Program-made: the position numbers and the translations under genes
NCBI GenBank assembly: GCA_963930775.1
Contig: OZ005696.1
Location: 7,378,001-7,442,000, forward strand
Reading direction: 5' to 3'
Length of the DNA stretch: 64,000 nt
DNA from: Cliona cf. orientalis
Taxonomy: Eukaryota > Porifera > Demospongiae > Clionaida > Clionaidae
In this document: positions 31,238-43,774 of the stretch, piece after piece
Layout: every line of letters starts with the position of its first letter
How positions within the stretch are numbered: position 1 is the first letter of the stretch
The notes under the pieces: generated by a model
Told to the model about the DNA's origin: nothing
The model's database searches: none
What the model saw: only the letters and a program-made list of their open reading frames with translations

Positions 31238-31651
31238 TCAAGTGACTAGTTTCTGAGATGGATGATTCAGAGCCTGTTTCAGTTGGTAGGAGCGATCTTC
31301 TTCGATGATTCGCTTTTTCAGACCCTTAAGAGATCCAGCTGAGTTTGATAATACTTCGCTGGTGAAGTTTGTGGAATAGGGAAGCTCAAGGAGACGGCAT
31401 TGCTTGACAAGGTCTAGTGCCTCTACATCAGAGTAGCTTAGAGTCTTGAACAGCTCTTCCCTCAATGTATCAGTATTCGAATCTCCAGAGCAGGCTCGAA
31501 ACAAGAAGCACAGCTTTGCACAGAGACAGCGGCATCTTATAGATGGCCAGTCCAGAGTTATCAAGGGGATGCTAGTTGGACTGTTGATATGGACTGCGCA
31601 TGCGCATGTGCTGTACACTATCACGTGCACATAAGGGGTGGGCGCGCCCAT
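31238..31651 (-). pseudogene. Possible 3' fragment of a non-LTR retrotransposon
   Basis: A minus-strand ORF whose last 105 or so residues (from LDWPSIRCRCLCAKLCFLF to the stop) have the composition and LxWPSLxxRR-like spacing seen at the C-terminus of many LINE ORF2 proteins. Downstream on that strand is non-coding sequence ending in a short TTTGAC tandem (about 30932-30945), as in LINE tails. Assignment is by pattern only. The alternative is a small host gene divergent from mind bomb, whose first exon begins 37 bp away. Confidence 0.4.
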
Positions 31652-31687
31652 GGGGCCCGGGGGGGCTTCCCTTCTTCTCCAAACGCA

Positions 31688-34600
31688 ATGGAGGTAGAGG
31701 TTGGTTTGCGAGTCGTTCGAGGTCCTGATTGGCAGTGGGGTGATCAGGACGGCGGAGAGGGGTGCCTGGGGACCATCACTGGTATGGGAGACCAAGGAAA
31801 CGCTGTAGGAGCTCTGCCACAGGTGCTCTGGGACTATGGCTACAGGTCCAACAACTACAGGTGTGGCAAGGAGGGAAAACATGACCTCGTAGTCTATGAT
31901 ACTGCCCCCACAGGTAAGTCAGGGTTGTAAAATATTTACTGAAGTGATGAAGGGCGGGGAAATTAGTCCATACCTGCTCAGATACATAATTATTAGTCTT
32001 TATGGTTGGTCTGGCATGGCCCAACTCACATATTGATCATGGCCCCAGGCTCCACCAACCTGTGTTGAGATTCAAGGCTAGATGAAAAATGGCCTATCTG
32101 GGAGAAGGCTATGCTGCTTCAACCTGATATGTATATATGTGTACAAGATCACTAAATTTATGTATCGCTGAGCGAACATTCCGTCAACTATGCAGGCATG
32201 CTTCATCCAGGCATCAGCTGTGGTTCTTGTCACCAGTGCAACATCCATGGGATCAGGTGGAAGTGTACTGAGTGTCCAGATTTTAACCTTTGTACCCCGT
32301 GCTATTACTCTGGAAAGCATAGCTTGGACCATCAATTTTCTCGCATTGACCATAAGGATGACAATATTGATAACAGGTATGACATCCTAAACAGAAATAA
32401 CCTGTTACTATAGCAGTCTTCATGAAGAATACCTTGGTGTAGTCATTGGCCCATCAGTCTTTATTTTGGTGCTAGTGGAGTCTAACATAAAGACTGTGAC
32501 TTGTTTTCTGATGCCATATTTTAATACAGTATGACTGTACCAGCTCGAAAATTATCCAGGAAGATCACTGCAAGAGGGTTCTTTCCAAGTGCCAAAGTGA
32601 TTCGTGGACAGGACTGGGTATGGGGAGACCAAGATGGTAAGCTAACTTGTCCATTAATAGTGCTCAGTGGAGTGTAGCGACATAATTATTATTAGGAGCT
32701 CAGTCCCAACGTTTTTGGATCATTAGCTCCACGGGGAGAGTAGACCAGCGTCTTTCTGCATTATATTATGTCATGATTTTGACATGTCTAGCACCAACCT
32801 AGAGTCCTATTCATTACCTACGGTAAAGCAAATTTTCATTGAAATTAACCAGGTTCATGGCAAACAGCTCCATTTTAAAATTATTGATTTACTGTAACCT
32901 AACCTAACATTTGCATCTCATTAAAAATCATGAAAGCGTCGATTAATATTGTGGAGTGTTATAATGATTTTATGCTAAGAATTTTGTGTTGCAAGGCACA
33001 AGTTACCTAGTTGTATGATTAAAGCTTCTCCATTAATTTTACACAGCAGTTTAATTACAGGTGGTAAGCACGGATTTGTCACACGCCTCCTAGACTACAA
33101 TTCTGAAACAGATGTAAGTCAGATGCGGTAATTTTGCCAACAATGATCAAGTGTTATTATTCTCTTCACTGTCAGAGGAGTGTGGTGGAGGTGGAGTGGA
33201 CAGCCTCACAGAATAAGAATATCTACAGAGCTGGCCACAAGGGAAAGGTATAATTATTACACAACTACTACTTCCTCATTAGCATTCATGAAGTGATATT
33301 GATTTTCTCACAGGTTGATCTGAAGTGCCTTACTCCTGGAGAATGTGATGGCTTTTATCCTGAACATTTACCCAAGCTCGGTATGCAAAATTTAATCATA
33401 CAAAACGGGCACCAATAGCCATTAATTTTTCTTTCTTAGATGGAGCACTAAAAGTTCGGCCACAGCCTACATCATCTGTGGGGCAGACTTCCTCTGCCTC
33501 AAATGTAGTGTCAGCTTCTCTTCCTCAAGCAGTGGCCCAAAATACTCCAACTGTAGCTCCAGTGCCCGTGGCCCCCATTTTAACTCCACCTCCCAGTCTA
33601 AGTGCACCAGTGACTTCTGCCTCTCCAGCTGAGTCACCAACTACCACAGCCCCTGCAGTGCCTACTCCTGCTGCTGTTGCTACTCTCTCCCCAGCTACTG
33701 CTGCTACAGCTATTGCTACTCCTTCTCCAGCTAGTCCTACTGCTACAGCTGGTACTGAGCCAAGTGCGGCGGCATCTGTTGTCTCTCCATTTGCGATAGG
33801 GAGCCATGTGAGGGTGCAGTTGGAGTTAGAGATATTCCGAGTGATGCAGGAGGGCCATGGAGGATGGATGGATGATATGGCCGAGGTAAAAATGTATATC
33901 ATAAATTTGACTTCCACTACTATAATAGTTATGATAATATTATTGTACGTATATTATGTACCGTTATACTGTAGATTGACCATTCATGTAATAATCCTCC
34001 ACTAATCTGTTTCTTGTAGACTCTTGTGGAGGCTGGGATGGTGCAGTCTGTCTTGGAGTCTGGGGATATACGTGTGAAATATCCCAGTGGCAACGTTTGG
34101 ACACTTAACCCTGATACAGTAGTGAAAGTGAGAAATTAGAGATTGCTGACCGTGCACTTTGCCAGTTAGAGAGATAATTTTACATTTGCTTAGGTGGAGC
34201 AGTATAAGGTTGGAGATGCAGTTCGTATCCTCGATGACATTGCCAGAGTACACGACCTTCAAGAGAACCATGGTGGGTGGATTGATGACATGGCCTTGGT
34301 AAGAAAAAGAAACATCACTATTAGTAGACAGTTACTATTTAACACTATTTTATGCACGAGGTTTATGAATTGTGCGAGTCACATGCTGGTCTCATAAATT
34401 GGAGCCACATAATTTTTTTTATTGTACCATACATTAGTGCAATGCATGAAATACTATAATATAGAACGCATTAAAAACGCATATTATCATGAGAGGTCCT
34501 GTTTGATGTTTTTACACAAATGTCACTTTATTTTTTCAGTCTCTGGGTCAAGTGGGGCGAGTGTCCCAGGTCTTCCCCACTGGAGATGTCCGAGTTGGTG

Positions 34601-37600
34601 TTAATGGAATGAACTGGACCTTCAATCCAGCCTGCCTTGCCCTAGCACCTGGGGAAAATCCCCCTGAAGTGCCAGGTTAGTTCCACTAAGGCATTAAAAA
34701 ACAATTTTAAAATAATTGTGCTGTACTCTTTTGTCTTGATTCAGACTTAGCTGCTAGTGGGGCTTTGGGTGGTGACTTGGAGCAGCTTCATCTCAAGCTT
34801 CTCTCTCTGCTGGATAATCCTGCCGTTGCAGTAGCAGCTGCTGCTCAAGGCGATGCATCTACCGTCAAGGAGTACCTTTCCAAGCACCCTCAGGACGTAT
34901 GCGTGTACCTACTTTATGTTGTAATCATGCATTTGCTGTGAATGCTGTTTATTTTATGTCATCATATCTTAGGTTAATTCCAAGGCAGGTGGAAAAACTG
35001 CTCTTCACTGTGCTGTCAGTGCTGGGCATATACCTGCAGCAAAAGCTATTTTAGAGTTCCATCCTGATCTAGAAGTTGAGGTACATATTATATGCATTAA
35101 TAAAATTATGTAGTGAGTGAAGTTTATATGTGAGCTCAAAGAGGATCAGGTACTGCTGGTATGACTAAATTGGGAAGAGGGTGAAATGTTGACTCGGATG
35201 CTAATGTGACCAATCTCCTCTGAAAATAATTTGTAGGATGAAGATGGAGATACGCCACTTCATGTTTGTGCTTGGACGTGAGTTAATCTTAGAACAAATG
35301 TGTATTATTTGAAGAGGTACATGCTCCAGTGATGAGGATGAAGCTGCACAGCTACTGATCGATCACGGAGCAAATCTCAATTCGATCAACAAAAAGGGGG
35401 CCACCCCTCTCATTATTGCAGCAATTCAAGGCCACTATAGTGTTCTCAGGATACTGGCCAGTCATCCAAAAACCAAGCTTCACCAACAGGTCTCTAATAT
35501 TAAATTTTCAAGGAAATGATTGACGTCTCTCTCTCTCTCTCCCCCCCCCCCCTCCTTAATTTCAGGATGACAGTGGGGACACAGCCCTCCACTGTGCTGT
35601 GTTGGCGCAGAAGAACGAATCAGTTACCATCTTACTTGATGCTGGTGCTGACCCAACACTGCTAAACTTTCGACTTTGTACTCCAATCCATGAAGCAGCA
35701 AAAATAGGTTTCTTACCGTGAGTTGATTACAAATAATGGCTTAATTGCATAAATACAATTTTTATTTATAATAATTATTATTGTTTTGTTTTTGCAGTGC
35801 CTTGGAGCACTTTATTCGAAAGCAGCCAGACTGTATCAATTTGAAAAAGGATGATGGTTACACAGCACTGCATCTGGCGTCACTGAATAACCACCTAGAT
35901 GTTGTAACAGCTCTGGTCGATACCGTAAGGCTGCGATATACTACTATAGTATAATGCATAACATTGTATATTATGTTTCTCCTTGTTTAGGAGATTTGCA
36001 ACATGAATGAAGTGACAGAGACGGGCCAGACTGCACTACATATAGCAATCCACCAGGGCCATGCTAGGATCGTGGAGAGGCTGATTGGATTTGGAATTGA
36101 TCTCAACATGCAAGATAGTGATGGTGACACGGCGCTCCACATCGCTCTTGCAAGGGACACCACTGATACCCTGTCTGCTGAAACACCCCAGCTCAAAAAG
36201 GTATGTACTGCCCTTTTCAATACAGTAGAATCCCTGTGTAAGGTCACCCAAATACCTCCTTTAATCTGGAAAGTATATTGTGTAGCAATAATTATTTTAT
36301 TGGTCCATGTGCCACGAAAAACAAAATGAGCATAGACAGGAGCAGGCATGACTGCACACATGCATGTCCATGCAAATCAGATGCTAAAAGAGTGCCTCCG
36401 CGTGAAAAACTTTCCCTGTAATAATATTGTATACATGTACATCCAAATAGTACATGTACCAGTACATGTAGTCAAAGGAGAGAATTTACGATGCAGGTAC
36501 AAGAGAGTTTTGGCATGACATTATCTAATGACTCGGCTCCTCTCACCACTGCCACCGTGGCCTGTTTTCTCATCCAAGAAGGTGCTGACTCATCACTTCA
36601 CAACCACCAAGGACTCTTACCAACAGAGGTGTGCTCTCCAGTGGTCGCTGCCATGGTGATGACCTTTAGTGATGAACTTCAAACAAAAATGTACTATGGA
36701 TAATATTATTGTTCCATTCTGTTTTTGTCATATTTTTGTACATTTCAATTTCAGGCTGACTAAGTTTCATGGCTCACTGCGTGCTCCTGCTGTACCTCCA
36801 GCAATAGCTGTTGGCAATGTGGTGAGTTACCACAATGATTATTAAGCACATGAGTAGCTTCGTCCCCAACTGGGAGTGGCCTACCTGGGGGATGAGGCTA
36901 CCCACTGACTGCATGTAGCATGATGGACTCCTCTGCCTTTCAAAATTATTTGTATATCATTGTAAGAGTATTTTTTTTCTTTCCTAAATCAGCCTCAACC
37001 TTTAGAGACTAAGAATGGCACAATTATACAAGCAGGTATATGCATTATTAAGTGCCTATATTGATCTTATTCACAAGGAACTCTCCTCTCTGTCTTTCCC
37101 TCACCCCCCCCCCCTTCCAGTCGGTGCAGCAGCAGCAACAGCAACTGTGGCCGCTGCTACCGCTCCTATTGAGGAGTGCTTTTTATGCGATGCTCCGGTG
37201 GATGTCAAATTTGAGCCATGTGGGCATGCCATACTGTGTAGCGAATGTGCTGAGCGAGCAAAGAAGTGTCTCAAGTGCAAGGTATGAATTGCGTTTGCCA
37301 GCTTATCCTGGCAGTATCCAACACTACACAGGCTTAGTTGGAACCCTTTTAGTGTTGAAAGAAGAGTGACTAAACATACAAAATTAATTATTGTTTGCTT
37401 CATAGGCTGCGGTGAAGAGCATCAAGAAAATCATGTGTTCAATGTGCAATGATGAGAAGGCCACAGTCACTATGAGACCTTGTGGACATGAGTTTTGCCA
37501 AGGTATGTGGCTAGAATAGTGACAATTATCTCGGATGAGATATATATTATATTGACTCCATTACTGAATGTGCTCAGCTTGTGCCGAGAGGATGAAGCGA

Positions 37601-38046
37601 TGCTTTGACTGTCGACAGGATATCACAGCTAAGGAAGGCCTAGGTGAGATATGTGGAACAGTTTCCATTCCCAACTTTTACTGCTGGGAATAAGCCCAAG
37701 GATAAGGCTGCTTATGTGCCAAACGGTATATTCTCATACTCAAGTGATTATCAGGAGCTCATAGTGCGCTCTTATCCTTATAGAATACACCTAGTTATGT
37801 AACGACCCTGTACCAATCTCTGAATGAATGTTATGTGCATGCAACATATTATTTGCAGTTACAGAGACCCAGTCTGTGGGGAGTCCAGGTGGAACTAGTG
37901 GCCCTAATTGTGGAATCTGTCTGATAAATCGCAAAGACACTGCATTGCTCTGTGGACACCAGCTCTGCTGGGACTGTGCTCAAAAGATTGACCACTGCCC
38001 CGTCTGTAGAAAGTTTGTCACACACAGAATCCAACTGTTTCAATGA
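31688..38046 (+). CDS. mib: Mind bomb-type E3 ubiquitin ligase (intact copy)
   Basis: Twenty-four exons, 1088 codons plus stop (human MIB1 is about 1006): 31688-31913, 32196-32376, 32530-32636, 33061-33113, 33176-33247, 33314-33380, 33440-33885, 34020-34127, 34194-34298, 34540-34675, 34745-34896, 34973-35080, 35237-35277, 35330-35489, 35566-35717, 35798-35924, 35991-36200, 36497-36690, 36755-36821, 36993-37035, 37121-37281, 37406-37502, 37578-37643, 37859-38046. Domain order: MIB/HERC2 (from [10 protein letters not shown]), ZZ finger ([22 protein letters not shown]), MIB/HERC2, Pro/Thr/Ala-rich linker, two MIB repeats ([18 protein letters not shown]), ankyrin repeats, and three RINGs ending QLFQ. 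Mind bomb ubiquitinates Delta/Jagged ligands to allow their endocytosis and Notch activation. Three RINGs fit the MIB1 rather than the MIB2 type. The Ala/Thr/Pro linker is lineage-specific. It ends 190 bp from a convergent gene. Confidence 0.94.
31968..33890. repeat. Segmental duplication unit, copy B
   Basis: Nearly identical to 1-1916, starting inside intron 1 of the intact mind bomb gene and ending just past the donor of exon 7. The exon differences seen are the single-base losses that break copy A, and copy B keeps all frames open. Confidence 0.9.
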
Positions 38047-38177
38047 TCTCATCAGCATTCTATTTCCAATTGCATGACACATAATAATATTATACCTAGC
38101 TATATACGTACATATGTTGCTGTATTTTTGGTATGCATTATTGCACATACGTAATAATTATCATGACATGATTGATG

Positions 38178-38190
38178 GGGGGGGGGGGGG
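38178..38190. repeat. Short G run between convergent genes
   Basis: A G run of about 13-14 in the 190-bp gap between the mind bomb stop and the 3' end of the minus-strand coiled-coil gene, which may act as a pause or termination element for either transcript (inference). Confidence 0.4.
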
Positions 38191-38215
38191 AATTGGAGTT
38201 ATAAGGGATCTGATT

Positions 38216-38221
38216 TTTATT
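38216..38221 (-). terminator. Polyadenylation signal AATAAA
   Basis: On the minus strand AATAAA lies 15 bases after the stop codon of the SIX6OS1-like gene (38236), implying a very short 3' UTR squeezed against the convergent mind bomb gene. Confidence 0.6.
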
Positions 38222-38235
38222 GTAACACTTGGCTA

Positions 38236-41200
38236 CTAGAAGAAACTGAACATGGAACTGCTGGAGGTCGGAGTAGAGCTGCCTCCAAATGAGAACCCAA
38301 TGTCAAATCCTGCACAACAAAGCAATTAATAAAATCAAGAGTCTAAAAGCCCTTGGTAAAGTACACATCCTTGAGCTAATTTTATACGAGATCCAGACTT
38401 TCATACAATGGATTGCGAGAGCATGGTAGTACAAAAGAAGCTTATAGGCCTGGGGACATTATATAAGTGTTACCCCCAGTATCTGGTTGCTGCTGCTGAG
38501 GCGTCGCTGGAGGACCACCAAAGAAAGAGCCACCATCAAAGGAAGAGGAGGAGCCTGCACCACCAAAAATCCCACCAAAACCTAAAGTGTTCGCGAGATG
38601 AAACGAGAATTATTTATGAGCTCAGCTAGCCAACTTACCATCAGACTGACCAAATGCATTCATTCCTCCATCAAAGAACTGCCCGGCCATTGCATTATCC
38701 TATTGTGCATTGTCATACAAATAATTTGTGTGACTTTGAACCGCATACATATCCCAATGCATTCCCAAATATGGTATTATGCAAAAACATTATTATACCA
38801 TCTGCATCTGTTGACTCGGTTGCTGGTACACCTCTGCTCCATACATAGAGTACCCTTCACTAGCAGCAGAAGTAGCAATGGGATCCAGGCTGCTGGTGGT
38901 GCTAGCGGTGTCCATCTGCTGATCTGCTTGGTTGAAGGTAGTAATGGTTGGGTTAGCGTAGGTTGTAATAGGAGGATCTGCCATCTCCATAGTATCGACT
39001 GCTATCGTAGTTGTGTTCATATCACTTGCAGTAGCCGTAGCAGCTTGTTGGGTGGGTGCGGTCGGTTGGAGTGGTTGTTGAATTTGCACGTCTGTGGCAC
39101 TGAAAACAGAATCTGATGATCCCTTAGCTCTATTCGCCTCATTGATTTCATCACTGCCAAGACTTTTACCTTCTATATTGACATTTATCACACTAGGGGT
39201 ATTCTGAGGCTCGCTTGCAGTCCCTATTTGCATCTCCTGTGACGTATTGGTAGCAATAGTGTTGGAGTCAGATGCATCTTCTTGCTGTGAAGCCACAATG
39301 CCATTTTCTACTCTCTCTGGTGACAATCGACCAACAGGCTGTTGCGGTGTATGTGGTGCTGCATTAGCTGATCCTGGCGGTGACTGTACATGTGTAGCAT
39401 TCTTGTTCATTGCTTGGTGAATCATTGGCTTAGATTGTTCAATTTGAGCTGGCATACTTATCTGCAAGGAAGGCTTGGAAACGGTCAGGGATGTATTCTG
39501 ACCTTGATTGGAACTTGTTACTACTGGTATGGTAGCAGCATGATGAATTAAAGCAGAAGTCACGGGTGGCTTTGGTCTCGAAGGTGTATGTAGAGAAGGC
39601 ATTTGTAGCTGAGCAACCCTTCTCTGAGTTGTCTTAGCCGTAGCTTGTGGTGAAGCTGTGTGCTGCTGCGGCTGCTCAAAATTCAGCCTAGTGATAGAGA
39701 CCTGGGCTTGTGGGTTGGCTGGGGTAGTGTTGGTTACTGGACGTGGTCGTGGCATGCTCAGTTGAGGCATCTCTAGCAGGAAACGGGAAGCTTTCTTCTT
39801 CTGCTGTCCTCTTTGGGTAGAGGTATTGTTAACGACTTGTTGCTGTTGTTGAGTTGAATTGTTAGCAGTTGTGCTGGTATTTGCAAATGTGGGAGACTGA
39901 AGGGACAAGGGCGTTTGTATGAACCCAGCTGAAGTCATGATGCCTGGAGGGTGCTCGAAGTTTGGTGCTTGGAAATCTTTGGAAATGGTATTAGCATTGA
40001 TCTCCGTGGCACCAACATCCTGCATGACAATTTAAAAAAGTGATTATATATATATTTAGATCCTACTTGTAACAAATACTGTAATCTGATTGGTTAAACT
40101 GAAGTATCTATCCTTCATAGAAAATCATGTAAGCTCTGTAGAAAATCATGTAAATTTTCTTGCCTATGGTTAGGGTTGTTGCTAGGCAGCAGTTTATGTA
40201 TCAAGCTTTTGGGCATTGTTGCTAGGATCTAAACAGGTTAGACACTGTTTAGTTGGTTTCTACGTGATTTAGAAGACCTCAGGGCTCAATAGAACCCTCG
40301 CTTCGCTCGGGATTCTACACAGAGCCCTTCAGTCTTCTAAATCATGTAGAAACCTCCTAAACAGTGTCTAACTATTATATACAACGAAAAATATTTTTCA
40401 GACGATCAATTTTCTTATATAGTCCGTATCCTAACCTGGAGGGCATAAAAGATGCGCTCTCCTACAAGTTCAGAAGACTCACGATTGGTCAGAATTGTTG
40501 TGCCGTGTGCACAAACGAGGTTTCCAAGGCCTAGGGGCCATAGGCCATAGAGATGCTAGCCTGGCCTGGGAACGAGGCTATAGAGATGCATTCTCGAGCT
40601 CGAGCGAGCGGCACAAGCGCCGCGCGTTTCGACAGGCCTGCTCGGCAGGCCACCGAGCCTCGAGCGAAGCGAGAGGCGATGTCTGCTCTTTGTCATGGTC
40701 TGGTGGTAGATTCTACGTTCGAGCGGAGTGAAAACTTCGCCATTACACGGTGAGTTTGATCAGCTACTCTTGGCCTCCAGTGAGGGGTGTGGTCTTCATC
40801 TGCGCATGATTGTGACATCAAACATACTTGTGAAAAAAAATAATAAAAATAGTCCCAATAAGCTTACTTGTGAAAAAAATAGAAGTAGTCCCAATCATCC
40901 TAAAAAAATAATAAAAATAGTCATCCTCCTAATAAGCTTACTTGTGAAAAAAAAAAAGTCCCAATCATCCCTCCCCCCGGACCGAGGTGCCGCAGCTTCG
41001 GTGATCCGTTTGGGAGTGAACACTGCGGACATTACCGCAGGCATACTTCAAGGGATGGGGGGTATTCAAGTGAGATCCTGGGCGGCCACTAGTCCCTAAA
41101 TGCCCAGGACCATGCGGTAGCTTTCACTACCGTTCTAGCCCCATTATCGATAGACCGTCCCAGAAAATGCTATTTATTGAGCTGGGACAGGGGGTAGCAA

Positions 41201-43051
41201 AACGCGTATGGGTTTCATGTTGGAATGTACGGACCGTGACGTAATTAATTAATAGCTATGAATATCATTAACTCCACACCGCGGCGCGCGCCAAAGTCTA
41301 TCTCGGCAACGGAAAGAGCTATGGAGCTGGAACAAAAACCAAAATGTAGCTCTTGAGCAGATGAAAGCAGCTACCATGGTCCTGAACATACTAGACTATG
41401 CCATAGTATACATACCAAGCTTCTTCAAAGACAACCTTACATGTATGATTGTCACATTTATGCTCAGACCAAAAAAACATTATTTCGGTAACAGTATTAG
41501 TTAACCAAGACCAAAATGTAGCTCATAATCTAACGAGAAAGATTTTTCAGACAATCAGTGTCCTTAAAATCTGGAGGGCATTACTGTGAATAACTCATGC
41601 ACATTATCCCATCATTGTTACATCAAACATACTTGTTTCAAGTGTATAATATTATAAGTAAGGGCTTACGTATGTAGAGTTGGGCAAGTGTAGCACTCGA
41701 CATGCACATACATGTACAGGCATGTGTACCTACAGCACTACGAGTATGCTTACATCCATGTGCACCTGCTTCTCAGCTTCTGCCTGTTGTTGAGTAGCAA
41801 GGTTGGCCTCCATTTCTCTCTTATCCAGCAGTGACTGGGTCTCTAGAGTCTTCCCCTTCAGTTCACTGACCTCCAGTCTGAGTGCACCAGCCAGTGCCAT
41901 CTCAGCACATATTGACTTGAGGTGGTGGTTAGTCTCACAGCGAAGAGCGGCACTATAACAATATGGAGAAGAATGTAAATGTATGGGATCAAACGATACA
42001 TACTCGGTAGTCGGACGACTTTTCTATATTATAGCATAGTATGTCACACACTTACATTTGTAGCACCCACGACACCAAAGAGGAATTCCTGCCTGTATTT
42101 ATACGTACACATTATTATATAGGCATGCATAGAGCAGGGGTGTCTCAGTGGTACCCACCTTGGTTTTGCTTCATAGCTTGAATTGTTTGTTCCAGCTCTA
42201 GAATCTGCTTTTTGAGTTGAGCATCTGAAACAAATTATTACAAGGTATGCATACATACATACACAGCATGACCACTCAACATCACTATTCTTGACGTACT
42301 GTGCTGCCTAACTGTGTGAAGCTGCTCCTCTTTGCTTCTCAGCAGTCTGACTTTCTCCTTGCTCTCATACTTGGCCTTGTAGGAGGCCCATATCCCTTCA
42401 TACTTGGAGAGAGCATTAGACTGCTCACTACTGTAAGAAAGCAAGAAGTAATGCATATACCATGTACTTGTCATTTAATGCATATGCTTACTACTCTTGC
42501 TCCACGTTAGTTTGAAGTGTGGAAACCTTCCTTCTCAATGTGTCCTCATGGTCTCCCAGTACAGTGGATGTGTGCTTCAGGCTGTATAATGAAAGCAAGT
42601 TCCCCCCATTCAATATACAAACCCTCATAAATTATCATTGGATACCAAAGGAGTTTGTATGTTCACTAAAAGTTAACCTTTCAAAGTTTTCCTGGTTGAA
42701 TGCAAACTGTTTGTGCAGCTTCATGGTTTGTTCATCGAGAGAAACGGTTGAGTTGTCTAGCTCCACAGTCTGTTGCTTCTTCTCCTCCAGCTGACTCTTA
42801 TAAGCTAGAATGATGACCAAAAGTTACTGAATACTGTTTGCTTTGGGTATAGCTATTGTGTACCCTTTATCCTTTCACGTTCAGTTTCAATAGCTTTGGT
42901 GTGCTGAATATTTTCAAACTCTGAAAAGACAGCATATAAATTATTCAGAAACTTATAAAGTTAGAAATTTATATTTACCAGTGTTCTTTATCAAGCGGTC
43001 GAGGCCTGAGCTTCCTTCTAGGCCCACCTCTGGCGAGTTTGGGTACGCCAT
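38236..43051 (-). CDS. SIX6OS1: SIX6OS1/C14orf39-like coiled-coil protein (synaptonemal complex)
   Basis: Twelve exons on the minus strand, 747 codons plus stop: 42979-43051, 42864-42920, 42678-42804, 42492-42581, 42300-42430, 42159-42224, 42056-42092, 41754-41952, 38799-40019, 38639-38699, 38474-38581, 38236-38309. The N-terminal 260 residues are predicted coiled coil. Using the 37-bp exon 7 restores the frame and yields a segment with SLVSWVLQIAALRCETNH, which resembles SLTKW-x3-I-x2-LRCETQD in human SIX6OS1 as I remember it; the upstream KYEGIWASYKAKYESKEK region matches in position too. The large exon 9 is Gln/Thr/Ser/Pro-rich and probably disordered. The C-terminus is FG/GGF-rich and ends MFSFF. 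SIX6OS1 is a central-element protein of the synaptonemal complex. The middle and tail could instead suggest a nucleoporin-like protein, but the coiled coil is N-terminal. Confidence 0.62.
40237..40372. mobile_element. Foldback element, GTTAGACACTGTTTAG ends
   Basis: A 136-bp near-perfect hairpin with arms of about 45 bp (GTTAGACACTGTTTAG ... TTTCTACGTGATTTAGAAGAC and inverse) around a CCCTCGCTTCGCTCGGG loop stem. It lies in the 1.7-kb intron between exons 8 and 9 of the minus-strand gene. Confidence 0.85.
40825..40972. repeat. Degenerate tandem repeat, ACTTGTGAAAAAAA
   Basis: Three imperfect units of about 50 bp, each with CTTGTGAAAAAAA followed by TAGTCCCAAT-type words, within the same intron of the SIX6OS1-like gene. 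The adjacent 40560-40700 is GC-rich with CGAGCGAGCGGC words but no tRNA or CpG-rich promoter pattern I can name. Confidence 0.6.
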
Positions 43052-43774
43052 AGCTGCACCACTTCACGTCCACACCGAAAACATGAGACACTGATTTTTT
43101 GCCAGCGCAGCAGCTGTTTCCAATTTTGAAATTTCCCGCCAAATGCACGTGGGGGGAAATTACGCCAATTTAATGGTTATTATTGCACTGCTGTGGCTAA
43201 CCGCACAACGCAAATTACGATTGCAACCTAGTACCTAGCGAGCATAATTTCTGATCAGAAGACAAAGTTAGAAGATTTCTGTTGCAAGAACGACGTTTTG
43301 TACCTTGAGTCCGCCAAACTAGTATAATAGCGCCAAAGGTGAATACTCGAAGGGCCTGCGGCGAGTTTGTCGGTGTGCGCGGGTCGAGCAGTAGAAGGTG
43401 TCAAAGGAGCTAACGTGCGAATTTTATTCGTTAGCGAAGAGGAACAGGACACCATTGTCGGCGCCAAAGGACAGCACAAAAGAAAGCGAATGAGAGGTAA
43501 ATATTAAAGTATACATGCTCTAGAATAAGCTAGCATAGCTAGCGGCTATGATGGTATCGACTCGTCACCGCACAGATTTGATCTATGATTTGATGTATAG
43601 TGTATCGTCTGCTCCAAACTTCTAAACGGTTCCTTTTTTGCACATAATAGCGTAGTAGGAGTTTGGCGCAGTTGAGGTACATACCCGTAACCTAGCAGAA
43701 GACGAAAAGACGCCAAGAAGCTCAAGACACGAAGCACGAAGAGCAGCAGGTAGCCGCGTGAGGAGGCATCCGTC
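43052..43774. promoter_or_regulatory. Divergent promoter region with E2F-like motifs
   Basis: A 723-bp spacer between two start codons that face away from each other (SIX6OS1-like on minus, dishevelled on plus). It contains TTTCCCGCCAAA at 43132-43143, AGCGCCAAA at 43329-43337, GGCGCCAAA at 43460-43468 and TTTGGCGC at 43662-43669, all close to the E2F/DP consensus TTTSSCGC. It is free of the MITEs common elsewhere. Shared regulation is an inference from the spacing. Confidence 0.5.

Noticed and set aside
42056-42092. A 33-bp version of this exon (acceptor four bases later)
   Set aside because: It breaks the frame of the following coiled-coil exon; the 37-bp version restores it and gives the conserved LRCET context.
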